NCBI GenBank assembly: GCA_009760855.2
Contig: WPIO01000010.1
Span: forward strand, 1,761,001 to 1,825,000
Direction of reading: 5' to 3'
From: Cristatella mucedo
Lineage: Eukaryota > Bryozoa > Phylactolaemata > Cristatellidae
Length of the DNA: 64,000 bases
Shown here piece by piece: positions 10,001 to 17,977 of this stretch (the first letter of the stretch is position 1; every line of letters begins with the position of its first letter). The notes under the pieces were generated by a model. The model had not been told where the DNA came from. It saw only the letters and a program-made list of their open reading frames with translations, and did no database searches. The position numbers were made by a program, and so were the translations under genes.

Positions 10001-12456
10001 CTTATCTCTCACGACGAGCCGGGCAAGCATCAAAGCGTGGCCGACCGCGTCGAACGAGTCTTCCGCTACCGCAAGCAGCATCACGAAGCAGCAGCGGAAG
10101 CTCGTCACGAGCTAGCGCTGCCAGCCTTGGCTGTAACTGCTTGCCAAGCCAAGCGACTGCTGCTGCAGCGTCAGCACTGGCCGACGACGTTGGCCACCGG
10201 AAGTCTCTAGGCAAGGCTGCACGGAGCAGCCGCTGCTCGGGAGGGGAGGGGGGGAGAGAGGAAGGAAGGAAAGAGGGCAGAGCAAGGCGAGGCAGAGCGC
10301 AGGGCGGGGCTGTACCTGTCGGGCGGCACTGCGATCCTGGACCGCGTGGCCTGAGCTATCTGCACGAGCAGCTCCTCCTTGCCGAGGTTGTGCAGGCCGA
10401 GGAGAACTCGATGCTCGGGAGGGGGGGGGGAGAGGAAGGAAAGAGGGCAGAGCAAGGCGAGGCAGAGCGCAGGGCGGGGCTGTACCTGTCGGGCGGCACT
10501 ACGATCCTGGACCGCGTGGCCTGAGCTATCTGCACGAGCAGCTCCTCCTTGCCGAGGTTGTGCAGGCCGAGGAGAACTCGATGCTCGGGATGGCGCCGGA
10601 TGAGCGCCAGGATCTCGCCCACGTAGGCACTGCGAGGCCCGAAAGCGCAGCGAGGATCGCAGTACGTGTTGTCCATGTAGAGAACGTCGACCGCCTTCGC
10701 GAAGGAGGCCAGGTCGCGCTGCATGTCGTCGCAGAACCGAAAGTCGCCAGTCACGAGCACGCAGCCGAAGTGCCCCTCGAACTGATACATGACCGCGCCG
10801 GGACAGTGGTGCGCGTCCAGCACGGTGACCGTCATCGACTCGCCGCTGCCGCCGTCGAGTGGTATCCAATGCCGGTCGCCGATCGCCAGCGGTCGAAGCA
10901 GGTGCTTGGGCAGCCGAAGCTGCAGGTGCAGCAAGGCGGCTGTCAGCTCCGAGCAGTAGATCGGGTGCTGCCACGTCGACGTGAGCCCTGCAGCGTGTGC
11001 GCATGCCGAGCCGACCGTGAGCACTCCCTGAGCGCAAGCACCGGCGAGCACACAGGCCTGTCCTGAGCAGCGAGGATGTGGCAGCTGCTGCGACCGGGGA
11101 TCTCTCGTGGCCTGCTCACGACCAGGAGCTGAGACATCAGCCACGCAAGCAGAGACAGGGTGCAGAACGAACCGACCGGCGCCGTGCCACACGTGACGAG
11201 TCACATGCTCGAGCTCAGCGCCTGTTCGGCCGACACGTGACTGGCAAAGATGTCGAATATGAGGCAACAAAAAAAAAGAAAGCAACGAAGGCGTGCAACA
11301 GCTGCCACCATTGGAATAGCCAGTCAATCTCAAAGAGAGCGGAAACTTTACATTGTTTCTACCTCCTGATCCTTGCCATGGCTGAACAAAGTGTCACATG
11401 ACCTGTCTAATCTGGTTTGCCTGCCCGGCAGTTTTGTTCAAGCACCTTTGGGCACATGAGGTATGCAGCATAATTCGCAAGTGCTGACACCCCAGGAGAC
11501 CGAAACAGAAGACCCCCTCCCCCTTTCTAGCCCCTACAAAGGAGGTGCTGCTATTCTGCCCCCTCCCGCGGGAAAAACTGTCCTCTAGACTCAGAAGCAA
11601 TGCAATGATTCACAGGACGCCAAATACTAGAGTGAAAATCTGTAGGGCAATGGACTGTATACCGTATAAGCTCAACGGCTGTCAAGCCAGTGGAATCACT
11701 TTTTGATTTTGCAAACTATGTGGACGACTTTGTTCGAAAGATCCAGTCATCCCTTGGCGACAGAAAGTGCAGGTACCATGTAGCCTGCTTTGCTTTGCTT
11801 TGCTTTTGCTTTGCGAACAGCACCGGCTGTTAGACACTAAAGTGCTCTGCTATTTTACATTTGCTTTGGGGGGCGACACTGCTTTATGCTCGACTGTGGA
11901 CAAAGCGACTTTTAAACGAATCCACGACAGGAATACGACGCATAAAATAAAAAATTCCACTCAATATCGATATATCCTTCAAAGGTAAAGTCGTAACGAG
12001 TCGCGTTTAGTCAAAATATATTAATAAAACTACATATGATCGTGGCACATGAAAAATGGAGCCAAAAAACCGGGCTTCGTCGCAACGATGCCCGACTCTA
12101 AATTGACAGACTGCCTGTAGGAAAAATGATAGAGGTAGGAGTAATTCGTGTAAGGTTAATATTTCAACTTCAGTCACATATTACAAACTAGCCAGTCGAG
12201 AAAGGACCACGCGCCTGGATTACTCTACCTGTCAAGGGAATTGTGGATTAATCCGTCGGTAAATGACGGTACAAAACCATAAAAGACGGTCTCTAGATTT
12301 TACCCATTAGCGATTCGATTCATAATACTGCGCTTTCTTACCGTCGATGTGATCACTATGCATGTGGGTAAGGAAAAATAGTCTCAACCACGGTGCTCTC
12401 CGTATGTTCCAGAAGTCCACTGCGATTTCGGTGTCGCCTATGATACAACCAGGCAT
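123..12456 (-). CDS. DCLRE1B: SNM1B/Apollo 5' exonuclease, four-exon gene (full span)
   Basis: Joining minus-strand exons 12456-12342, 10987-10486, 6129-5966 and 1063-123 gives one open frame of 573 codons plus stop. All introns are GT-AG and the phases agree (1, 2, 1). Human Apollo is about 532 residues and aligns from residue 1. Metallo-beta-lactamase motifs are D14 (IAVDFW), HMHSDH at 31-36, H99 in DAHHCPG and D120 in TGDFR. The beta-CASP motif is H281 in [11 protein letters not shown]. The catalytic domain ends near residue 310. The roughly 260-residue tail is Ser/Ala/Arg-rich with a short Gln run and looks disordered. In vertebrates Apollo is a 5'-3' exonuclease that processes telomere ends with TRF2 and acts in crosslink repair; the same role is inferred here. 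I see no YxLxP-type TRF2-binding motif in the tail. Family identity is very sure. SNM1A or Artemis fit less well because exon 3 and the residue numbering match Apollo. Confidence 0.93.
1064..1534 (-). other. DCLRE1B intron 3, acceptor-proximal part
   Basis: Intron 3 spans 1064-5965. Next to the exon there is a short duplication, with a phrase containing GGTAAGGGTGAAGGTCACG (near 1180) partly repeated around 1205-1225. The rest is AT-rich unique sequence. No gene is seen. Confidence 0.6.
1535..1770 (-). mobile_element. Old CR1/L2-like LINE 3' fragment
   Basis: The minus-strand translation retains a degraded end of the LINE open reading frame: a stretch like [17 protein letters not shown] corresponds to the [17 protein letters not shown] end of the better copies. 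It is followed by a decayed 3' tail (AGAGATTTGTTTCTCG type). It is much more divergent than the copies at 3037, 14258 and 25385, so this is an old insertion in intron 3. Confidence 0.65.
1862..2330 (-). mobile_element. Second LINE family (LINE-B) 3' end, dispersed copy
   Basis: A minus-strand frame contains [18 protein letters not shown], clearly related to the [18 protein letters not shown] block of the main LINE family but different in sequence. Upstream it keeps the TGGTAGCCAGT.CAG.TCG stretch typical of these elements. The last 260 bp match the LINE-derived part of every unit of the satellite at 33.8-47.7 kb, ending in a (ATTACATT)-like tail. This is a dispersed relative of the array component. 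Confidence 0.8.
2601..2752 (-). mobile_element. tRNA-derived SINE
   Basis: Read on the minus strand, the element starts GCTGGTTTGGCCCAGTG (box A-like). It continues through a conserved GACCAAGGTCTGGCTGAGGTCGT core and a box B-like GCTCGAGCCCCG, then ends in a tail with AGAGATTAAGTTCTCT and an AT-rich end. The same organisation occurs at 6424, 12873 and in each satellite unit. It lies within intron 3 of the Apollo gene, same strand. Confidence 0.85.
3037..3716 (-). mobile_element. CR1/L2-like LINE, 5'-truncated 3' end
   Basis: This begins at the AAT-repeat tail and the stem-loop (GCGCCC...AGAG...CTCT...GGGGC). It then carries the reverse-complemented C-terminal coding region ([19 protein letters not shown], then [12 protein letters not shown]). 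The frame is broken by stops and shifts. Homology stops at about 3716 in the [12 protein letters not shown] region, a normal 5' truncation. It lies in intron 3 of DCLRE1B. Confidence 0.9.
3717..4401. other. Intronic sequence with CTG and CAG triplet runs
   Basis: This lies between two LINE fragments in DCLRE1B intron 3. It contains a (CTG)n-rich run near 4099-4137 and a (CAG)n run near 4333-4352, which keep a 134-codon frame open on the plus strand. That frame has only a GTG start, low-complexity Leu/Ala and Gln runs and no recognisable domain, so I do not call it a gene. Confidence 0.6.
4402..5361 (+). mobile_element. CR1/L2-like LINE, 5'-truncated, frame-disrupted
   Basis: Plus-strand copy opening at about the [15 protein letters not shown] region, through [33 protein letters not shown] and [18 protein letters not shown]. 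It ends at the AGAGATCGAGCTCT stem-loop and an ATTATTATT tail. Several frameshifts split the coding sequence over three frames. It is opposite in orientation to the host gene, in intron 3. Confidence 0.9.
5362..5965. other. DCLRE1B intron 3, donor-proximal part
   Basis: Unique intronic sequence after the LINE tail. The splice donor of exon 3, CAG|GTACGCC on the minus strand, lies at 5966/5965. Short frames on both strands here show no protein-like features. Confidence 0.6.
5966..6129 (-). CDS. DCLRE1B: DCLRE1B exon 3
   Basis: This 164-bp internal exon completes the split codon R206 and ends one base into G261. The acceptor is CCATTGCAG|G and the donor ACACAG|GTACGCC. The product begins [18 protein letters not shown] and continues SRIRVVP...[13 protein letters not shown]. 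It aligns block by block with human Apollo LELVQLLGLADVFTVEE...RIHAVD...LRWNQTHPTIAI. Without it the protein would lack the middle of the beta-CASP region. Phases match exons 2 and 4 exactly. Confidence 0.88.
6424..6567 (+). mobile_element. tRNA-derived SINE
   Basis: Best-preserved single copy. It runs GAGCTGGTTTGGTCCAGCGG (box A-like), TTAAGGTGCTCGCC, the GACCAAGGTCTGGCTGAGG core, then GGGTCGAGCCCC (box B-like). The tail reads GCGCTTAATTAGAGATTAAG then TTCTCTTAGTGCGC. The tail is that of the LINE family in this window. It sits in intron 2 of DCLRE1B, antisense to the gene. Confidence 0.88.
6568..9119. other. DCLRE1B intron 2, mostly unique sequence
   Basis: A decayed LINE/SINE tail on the plus strand lies at about 7595-7665 (TAGTTCCCTTAGAGC and an AT-rich end). 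At 8500-8620 a short plus-strand stretch reads like protein ([18 protein letters not shown]) but is bounded by stops and may be a retroelement relic. No gene is supported. Several short frames around 6590-6950, 7170-7440 and 7860-8190 look like chance. Confidence 0.55.
9120..9640 (+). mobile_element. CR1/L2-like LINE 3' fragment with intact stem-loop tail
   Basis: It encodes the last 90 or so residues of the LINE protein ([20 protein letters not shown] onward to [11 protein letters not shown]) in one frame. This is followed by a 3' UTR with the stem-loop AAGCGCCTAGAGAGAGATTA / AGTTCTCTGAGGGCGCTTTA and an ATT-repeat tail. It is very similar to the 14258 and 25385 copies, so it inserted relatively recently. 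It lies in intron 2, antisense to DCLRE1B. Confidence 0.92.
9641..10250. other. DCLRE1B intron 2 near exon 2
   Basis: GC- and CpG-rich from about 9930 onward, next to exon 2. Antisense frames are open here because of base composition. It ends in a purine-rich G-run at 10240-10262. No independent gene is seen. Confidence 0.5.
10251..10590 (-). repeat. 170-bp tandem duplication of the exon 2 end with its splice donor
   Basis: Two head-to-tail copies, about 10251-10420 and 10421-10590, are nearly identical. One difference is GCG versus ACG at 10323/10493, and the G-run between them differs in length. Each copy holds the last 98 bp or so of exon 2 and the donor GACAG|GTACAG. The gene-distal copy therefore contains a second potential exon (10316-10413) preceded on the minus strand by a C-run and CCCGAG, a plausible acceptor. 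Confidence 0.9.
10486..10987 (-). CDS. DCLRE1B: DCLRE1B exon 2 (core of metallo-beta-lactamase fold)
   Basis: This 502-bp exon runs from acceptor CGCTGCAG|GG to donor GACAG|GTACAG. It encodes residues 39-206, beginning [16 protein letters not shown]. It includes [18 protein letters not shown] (H99) and VLVTGDFRF (D120), then [10 protein letters not shown], a family signature, and [18 protein letters not shown]. High GC compared with flanking introns. The chosen donor is the first of the two tandem copies. Reading past it gives a frame that stops after about 35 altered codons. Confidence 0.93.
10988..12341 (-). other. DCLRE1B intron 1
   Basis: A 1354-bp phase-1 intron, GTAAGAAAG at the donor and CTGCAG at the acceptor. 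The half near exon 2 is CpG-rich; the half near exon 1 is AT-rich. No repeat copy or other gene is recognised. Confidence 0.75.
12342..12456 (-). CDS. DCLRE1B: DCLRE1B exon 1 (start codon and HxHxDH motif)
   Basis: The ATG is at 12456-12454. It gives [20 protein letters not shown] then [15 protein letters not shown], matching the human Apollo N-terminus residue for residue in length (D14, H31, H33, D35, H36). The donor is GACG|GTAAGAAAG. The frame remains open upstream of this ATG, but the homology begins exactly here. The promoter is not obvious in the sequence upstream. Confidence 0.93.
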
Positions 12457-12872
12457 CTTGCTGAGAACACGATAAGCCGCGAAGAAACTAAGTCTCAAGC
12501 GGTGGCAGCCACGCTGGCGAGCCAAGATAGAAACTCCTGCATCACATAGAAATGTAGATAAATTCAAGCATACCGCCAAAGCACTAGCGAATGATCATTA
12601 AGTGTACAAATCTGCTCGCTGTGTCTAGTGAAGCTCTACTAACCCCTGTACATACTAGCTCAGGCTCGTGGGAGGGCGAATGTCAAGCTCAAGGCTTGCA
12701 GAATCGCATCGATCTCACCAATACTATCCTATAATTCCCTGTGAAATCTCAAGAACGGCCGATGGGAATAATGCACAGCCGATGGGCACGTCGGCGTCGG
12801 ACGCTTTCAGGGTGGGGGCGCTTGTAGGCAGAACTGCCACCCCCGAAGAGCTACCCCAAGCACTTTGTTAAT
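12457..12872. other. 5' flank of DCLRE1B
   Basis: Should contain the Apollo promoter on the minus strand. I see no TATA box or other clear core element. Short frames on both strands lack support. Confidence 0.4.
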
Positions 12873-13016
12873 TAAAAAAAAATAATTCACTTATGTAGCG
12901 CCCTATGAGAACTTGATCTCTATTCAGGTGCTTCATTATGTGCCCCGGGGCTCGTGCTCACGACCTCAGCCAGACCTTGGTCGGGCGAGCACCTTAACTA
13001 CTTGGCCAAACCAGCA
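12873..13016 (-). mobile_element. tRNA-derived SINE
   Basis: On the minus strand: TGGTTTGGCCAAGTAGTTAA, the GACCAAGGTCTGGCTGAGG core, a degraded box B, and the AGAGATCAAGTTCTC tail with an A/T-rich end. It is inserted about 420 bp upstream of the Apollo start codon, same strand. Confidence 0.85.
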
Positions 13017-13142
13017 AGCATAGAGGAATGATATGACGTTAGAAACTATACATGAGAGGTTAGGAAAGCACAAGAGATTATAAGCGGTTCATGAATTATA
13101 ATAATTAGGAATAGGGCATGCCATATTCTACAATTTAGGCCA

Positions 13143-13234
13143 TATAAAAAGCGAGCCAGAGCTACGGTTACGGAGTTGTGCGTTCTTGTGAGGGCCGTGC
13201 ACCAATAGTTCCTCTGAGGCGGCTTTGGAATAAA
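13143..13234 (+). promoter_or_regulatory. TATA box followed by AATAAA, LTR-like
   Basis: TATAAAAAG at 13143 is followed about 85 bp downstream by AATAAA at 13229. A promoter and a polyadenylation signal this close together are typical of an LTR. No matching second LTR or primer-binding site is found, so this could be a solo LTR or coincidence. Confidence 0.3.
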
Positions 13235-13468
13235 TGGCTGTAATTTCCAAGGCCAACGCACATCGTATTTAGCTATGGGCTTTATTGATACTGCCCTGCT
13301 CTGTTTCCTTAGGAAATCAAACCCATTTCGCTTCAGCATCTTTAAACTTGTAACGGCGGTGCCAGCTTTACCAGCTGAATCGTGGCGGTTAGTTATTATC
13401 CACGATTATGCGGTTATGGGATAGTTGGATAGATTATGTGGTTATGGAATAGTTCATTGCCAAGGCCG

Positions 13469-13505
13469 TATAAAAACCCGGCGCCCTGAGATAAGGGCAG
13501 TCGGT
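13469..13505 (+). promoter_or_regulatory. Candidate TATA core promoter
   Basis: TATAAAAACCCGGCGCC, with an initiator-like GGCAGTCGG about 30 bp downstream near 13497. Spacing fits a RNA polymerase II core promoter or retroelement LTR on the plus strand. No downstream gene can be linked to it. Confidence 0.3.
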
Positions 13506-14257
13506 ATTCGAGACTTGAGGTATTACAATTGGAGCCGAGTGAGCTCTAGGCCACGCAGCCGTCGGTACGTACGTCATAGCCCCAGTCGATTACCTGTAAC
13601 CGTCCGCTGGCGTTAAATAGACATGTCTGAATTATGGATACGGACTTGATATACTAAGGTAGGGAGCTCTGGTCGTCGCTGCCGTGTTTCCACTACTGTC
13701 GGCAAAACTACGTGCATTGGTACAGAACATGCAAGTAACTAGCCATGCTGCCAGGTTCCGGCGTCGCGAGTACCCGTCGCACGTCGGCTGAGACTGGTAC
13801 CGCTACGAGCTCTGTGTTTGCGGCCTAATCCTGACCGGACGTGGAAGTCACACGCCATGTTTGTAACATTTTGTTTGTAACAACTTGTTGGTCAAGCTTC
13901 GAGTTAGTAGTTTCGCCAATATCGGTCACGTTTGTGCAAAGACTAGCGCTCGTTATGTTAGCAGCGAAGCGCTTAGTTCAGAAGTAGTTAGTTTCAGCTT
14001 ATACTTCACTAGCCAATACAACGCGTTCGTAAGAGTTACTAACGCAAGTTGATCCGGCCTCTGATTGCTCCAACCAAACTGATAATCTCGTTTTAAAATA
14101 CTCCTCTTGGTAAAATATAGCAAGGCGCAGTTAAAATCAGGATACTACTATGCGAACTGTGCTAAGGAATTACTATTTTGATATTATTTCGGCTGTGCGA
14201 CTTTAAAAATGAAGACGATTTATGCTCGAGGTACTGCTAGAAATAACGGCCTACGTA

Positions 14258-15975
14258 AATAATAACAATAATAATAATTCACTTGATAAAGCGCCCTCAG
14301 AGAACTCAATCTCTCTCTAAGCGCTTTACATTTGCTGTAAAGTGAAATGCAATTGAATGGTAAGAAAAATCATGCGTGAAAAACAAACGAAATGAATAAT
14401 ATGCTTAGGGGTGACATGCACAGGGTCAGCATGCAAATGTGGTTAGTGGCAGCATGCACAGTGTCAGCACGCATAAGCACGTCAAAGGACGAATCACAGG
14501 GACCCACTAAATGCTGTCCTAAATAGGTGTGTTTTTAGGTTCCTTTTAAATGTGGTCAGGTCAGGGGATGTTTTGACGCAGGTCGGGAGGGAGTTCCAGG
14601 CTTTGCGAGCATATGAACTAAATGCACGGTCTCCAAAGGATTTAAGGTTTGTACGAGGTATTTCTAGACTGTTGGATTCCGAGAAGCGGGTGGTACGATG
14701 CTTGGCCTGATGGGGGAGTATGTCGGAGAGATAGGCTGGAGCCATAGAATGAAGGGACCTAAAAGTGAGCGACAAAACCTTGAAGTCAATCCGTTGCTTG
14801 ACTGGTAGCCAGTGCAGGTCGGCGAGAAGTGGAGTAATGTGGCAACTGCGACGCTCACGACAGACAAGCCTAGCTGCAGAGTTTTGCACCAGCTGCAATC
14901 GCCTGATCGCATATGCTGGTAGGCCAGTAAGCAGTGAGTTGCAGAAGTCGAGACGGGATGTCACGAATGCATGAACTAACTTGGACGTGGTATCTTTATC
15001 TAAACAAGCCCGAATTTTAGCAATGTTATGAAGCTGAAAATAGGCGGATTTGACTGTGGAGCTGATATGGTCGTCTAACGAGAGGTCGCTTTGGAATATG
15101 ACACCTAGATTCCGAGCTGATTCGACAGGAGATATGCTGGCAGAGCCAATTTTGAGAGTCAGCCTTTCCAATCTCTGGATCACACTGGGTTTGCCCATAA
15201 CTAGTAAGTTAGTTTTATCATCGTTAAGTTTTAGAAAATTTGCTGCCATCCATGTGCGGATGTCATCAATGCATGCAGCTAGTGAGTTGAAAGAATTTGA
15301 GGTGCTCGAAGGCTGGGAGGGATCAAAGCAAAGGTACAACTGAGTGTCATCCGCATAGAAGTGAAAGCCTAGATTGTGCTTGGCAATCACATCAGCAAGA
15401 GGGAGAGTATAAACCGTGAAAAGAACCGGACCTAGCACTGAGCCCTGAGGTACTCCATATTTCAGAGGTACTTCAGATGATCTTTGTCCATTCACGTCAA
15501 TACTCTGGAGTCTCCCACTGAGATAGGACCTGAACCACTGCAGAGCAGTGCCAGTGATGCCCAGGCGAGATGAGAGGCGCTCTAGAAGAACTTTGTGATC
15601 GATGGTATCAAAAGCTGCCGAAAGATCAAGCAAAACAAGCAGAGACAATCTACCCATGTCTGCATTCCTAAGTAGGTCGTTGTATACCCGAAGCAATGCT
15701 GACTCTGTGGAGTGATTAGCTCTAAAGCCAGACTGGAACTTACTAGCAAGGTGTGAGGTTTCGATATACGAGTTTAGCTGATCCGCCACGACCCGTTCGA
15801 GTGTCTTTGATAGGAATGGTAGAAGGGAAACTGGGCGGTAGTTGCTCAAGTTCTCTTGGTCAAGTGTAGCTTTCTTGAGAAGTGGCCTGACTACAGCTTT
15901 TTGAAAGGTGCTGGGACATGACCTGAGGCTAATGACATATTAATTATGGTAAAAGGTGGTAGCGCTTGCAGACAA
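14258..15975 (-). mobile_element. CR1/L2-like LINE, longest copy, 5'-truncated
   Basis: It runs from an AAT-repeat tail and stem-loop at 14258-14330 to a reverse-transcriptase ORF and stops inside the linker before it. The 5' end retains PPFTIINMSLASGHVP, typical of the segment between endonuclease and RT. The endonuclease and any ORF1 are missing, so this copy is a dead 5'-truncated insertion. It is the reference for the other fragments in this window. Confidence 0.95.
14494..15849 (-). CDS. LINE reverse transcriptase (partial ORF2)
   Basis: About 450 residues of a non-LTR reverse transcriptase. RT blocks in order are SNYRPVSLLPFLSKTLERV, LLVLLDLSAAFDTIDHKVLL (first catalytic Asp), YGVPQGSVLGPVLF, FHFYADDTQLY (catalytic YADD) and NDDKTNLLVMGK. 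The C-terminal region typical of CR1/L2-type elements follows ([42 protein letters not shown]), ending FRTAFSGSL. There is no ATG at the upstream edge. Homology continues upstream as CPSTFQKAVVRPLLKK, and a one-base deletion near 15920 puts the preceding INMSLASGHVP in another frame. The endonuclease domain is missing. The RT core itself is uninterrupted, so the copy is young. Confidence 0.92.
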   Translation of the reverse strand: MSNYRPVSLLPFLSKTLERVVADQLNSYIETSHLASKFQSGFRANHSTESALLRVYNDLLRNADMGRLSLLVLLDLSAAFDTIDHKVLLERLSSRLGITGTALQWFRSYLSGRLQSIDVNGQRSSEVPLKYGVPQGSVLGPVLFTVYTLPLADVIAKHNLGFHFYADDTQLYLCFDPSQPSSTSNSFNSLAACIDDIRTWMAANFLKLNDDKTNLLVMGKPSVIQRLERLTLKIGSASISPVESARNLGVIFQSDLSLDDHISSTVKSAYFQLHNIAKIRACLDKDTTSKLVHAFVTSRLDFCNSLLTGLPAYAIRRLQLVQNSAARLVCRERRSCHITPLLADLHWLPVKQRIDFKVLSLTFRSLHSMAPAYLSDILPHQAKHRTTRFSESNSLEIPRTNLKSFGDRAFSSYARKAWNSLPTCVKTSPDLTTFKRNLKTHLFRTAFSGSL

Positions 15976-16039
15976 ATACTATTGAAGCCTACTACTCGAA
16001 TCACTAATCACTACTAACGATTCGTAGATGATGCACCGA

Positions 16040-16625
16040 GAAGATACCAACAATAATACTAATATGACATTTTTAAAGTGCACCATTGAGCAACAATATC
16101 CCTTGCTAAGCACTTCATATATGCTGAAAAGAAAACGGGTCAACTAGTTGATGACTATAGGCACGGTGTCAGCACGCACAAGCATACAAAGGACAGTTTC
16201 ACAAAAAAAGAAAGAAAATGCTGCGAGGAAATGGTGGGTTTTAGGTTTATTTTTCAATGTCAAGTCGGGGACATCGCCAGGTCAGTCGGAGTGAATGCCG
16301 CGTTTCTATAGCATACGAACTGAGGCTAGGTTTCCAAAAGATTTGACGTTGATTCGAGCGAGGCAAGGCTAGATGGACAGATGGTACAATATGAAGCCTG
16401 AGTACGAAGTATTTCAGTTTCGTAATCGGAAGCCACGGGAGTACGAAGTGACCTCAATGTCAGCTACAATACCTAGAAGGTGAATCGCTGCTCGACGTGG
16501 AGCCTGTGCCGGTCCATAGGAAGTAATCCAGCGTGGATTTTGCCAAGTTCGTGACCGACAAGAACGGCCGCATAGCTTTGTCCCATTTGTAAGCGTCGTA
16601 TAACAGCGACAATTACAGTGACAGG
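16040..16625 (-). mobile_element. Highly diverged relative of the LINE, 3' half
   Basis: Shows the order of landmarks of the LINE 3' end in weak form: A-rich tail, TGCACCATTGAG..., the GTGTCAGCACGCACAAGCAT 3'-UTR phrase, the GTCAAGTCGGGGACATCG coding end, GCATACGAACTGAGGC, and GCTTTGTCCCATTTGTAAGCG. All coding frames are destroyed. It is followed by an unrelated CpG-rich block. Confidence 0.6.
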
Positions 16626-16639
16626 ATGCAATTAAAATG

Positions 16640-17224
16640 ACTGGATGACTTTCGCCGCCCTGGTTTGTCCGGCGATGGCGTCGAGCCACGAAGCGCTGGT
16701 TTCGGGGCTCAGGCGTGCAGCGGCGGCATGACGTAGAGAACGGCGACGTATAGCGATGCCTTCGAATGCGAATGCTCAAAGCGGTAGTGACGGCGGTTGC
16801 ATTGTACGCAGGCGACGAAAGTGACGCGCTCCGTACACCCGTGTAGTCGAAGCCGTCGTGAATGCTGCTCCGAAACGCACGGAATGAGTGAGAGTGAAGA
16901 GAGCGGACGGTCGACGATCGGACGATCAGACGCAGCTCCGCGTCAAATGAAGGCGAGCTTCCCACAGCTGACAGCGCTCTCGTTTGCATCGACAACTGAT
17001 GAATTGGGAGACGTCTACCACGTCAACGGAATGCCGCTTAGTCCAACCGATGTGAATGCATCGCTGGCAGCAGCAGCTGCTCACGGGTGGAGAAGCCCTA
17101 ACAAAAGCCCCTTAGCCCAACGCCGCCCAATGCCCCCTCGGCGCCCCTTACTCTGCGACTACTCTTGTGTGACTTGCTACCCTTATCCTAATCCGTCCCA
17201 AGTGCTTGCAATGGCACGTAGCTG
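16640..17224 (+). other. CpG-rich block interrupting a decayed LINE
   Basis: A stretch of roughly 580 bp with dense CpG (GTCGACGATCGGACGATC, CGGCGACG and others), unlike the flanking AT-rich LINE remnants. On both sides the LINE homology is in the same orientation and order, with about 150 bp of LINE unaccounted for, so the block appears inserted or substituted. It carries the reading frame at 16884-17225. Confidence 0.5.
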
Positions 17225-17225
17225 A
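16884..17225 (+). CDS. Uncharacterised small ORF in the CpG-rich block
   Basis: From ATG at 16884 the frame gives 113 residues beginning MSESEESGRSTIGRSDAAPR. It is rich in Ser/Pro/Ala, with SPTDVNASLAAAAAHGW and a basic Pro-rich stretch. No domain or membrane segment is seen. It could be a first coding exon under a CpG-island promoter, but I find no convincing donor or downstream exon. A 194-codon antisense frame overlaps it. It may simply be open because of base composition. Confidence 0.25.
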   Translation: MSESEESGRSTIGRSDAAPRQMKASFPQLTALSFASTTDELGDVYHVNGMPLSPTDVNASLAAAAAHGWRSPNKSPLAQRRPMPPRRPLLCDYSCVTCYPYPNPSQVLAMARS

Positions 17226-17620
17226 AAGTATGAAGACTTCGTAGAATTCACTCCAAAATTATATTTAGATACCACAGGAAATACGTTGGCCTTGCAAATT
17301 TTGATGGTTCGGCTAGCCGACATCTTATCAACACCACACGGTTTGCCTAAAACTATTGAGTTAATTTTATAGACATTCAATTTAAGAAAGCTTGCATCCG
17401 TCCAAGTACGATTGTCAGCAACAGTGGCTACAAGGATATTAAGAGATTTTAACATGCTAAAGGGCAGGAATATCAAAGTACAAATTAAGCTGCGTATCGT
17501 CTGCATAAAAACGACATCGTAGATTGTCTTAGGCGATTGCATCGGCAAAAAGAAGAATATAAATTCTGAAGAAAACTGGGCCGAGCACGTATCCATGCGG
17601 GTGTGCCAAAAGTAGCCTGC
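17225..17620 (-). pseudogene. Diverged LINE reverse-transcriptase fragment, 5' half
   Basis: The minus-strand frame contains NRTWTDASFLKLNVYKINSI followed by VLGKPCGVDKM and KSSYFQLRAIAS. This matches the IRTWMAANFLKLNDDKTNLL / VMGKPSVIQRL / KSAYFQLHNIA region of the main LINE at low identity. It appears to be the continuation of the remnant at 16040-16625. Confidence 0.75.
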
Positions 17621-17977
17621 AACTGATCGATGACCTAGTCAACACCTTTCGTAATTATCTCATTGACGTGCTTACAATCACTGCTGCCTGTTCGAGTCAG
17701 TTTTCCACTTTAATTGGCGCTCACCATGAGCACTGCAAGTCAATAGCAATTTTTATCTACTTGCCCGTAGAGAGCATAAAATAGGGAAATTCTATCAATT
17801 ACATGCTGGGTGCCCACCATAAATTTGCTCTGGCTATACTGGGCTAATGGGCTAATAATGGGATAACAATTAATAATACAAAATTAATAAACAATAATAA
17901 CTGAGCTAATACTGGACTAATTTATAATGGGCTAATTTGAAGGAAGAATGTCTACACTAACCTTGTTAAGCTGCGAC
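17621..17977. other. Spacer with GGGCTAAT-type simple repeats
   Basis: At 17843-17940 the phrase GGGCTAATAATGGG and variants (TGGACTAATTTATAATGGGC) repeat irregularly with AATAAT runs. Nothing else is recognised. Confidence 0.6.

Larger units (their letters stand above)
13017..14257. other. Intergenic region with two TATA-box core-promoter-like segments
   Basis: No coding gene is recognised. The interval contains two CpG-moderate blocks with strong TATA boxes on the plus strand, listed separately, and then unique AT-rich sequence up to the LINE tail at 14258. Confidence 0.5.

Noticed and set aside
10207-11037. 276-codon minus-strand frame over exon 2
   Set aside because: It is mostly out of frame with the Apollo coding sequence and is open only because of high GC; it regains family sequence only in the duplicated segment.
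14765-15343. Plus-strand frames within the LINE
   Set aside because: Antisense shadows of the reverse-transcriptase ORF.
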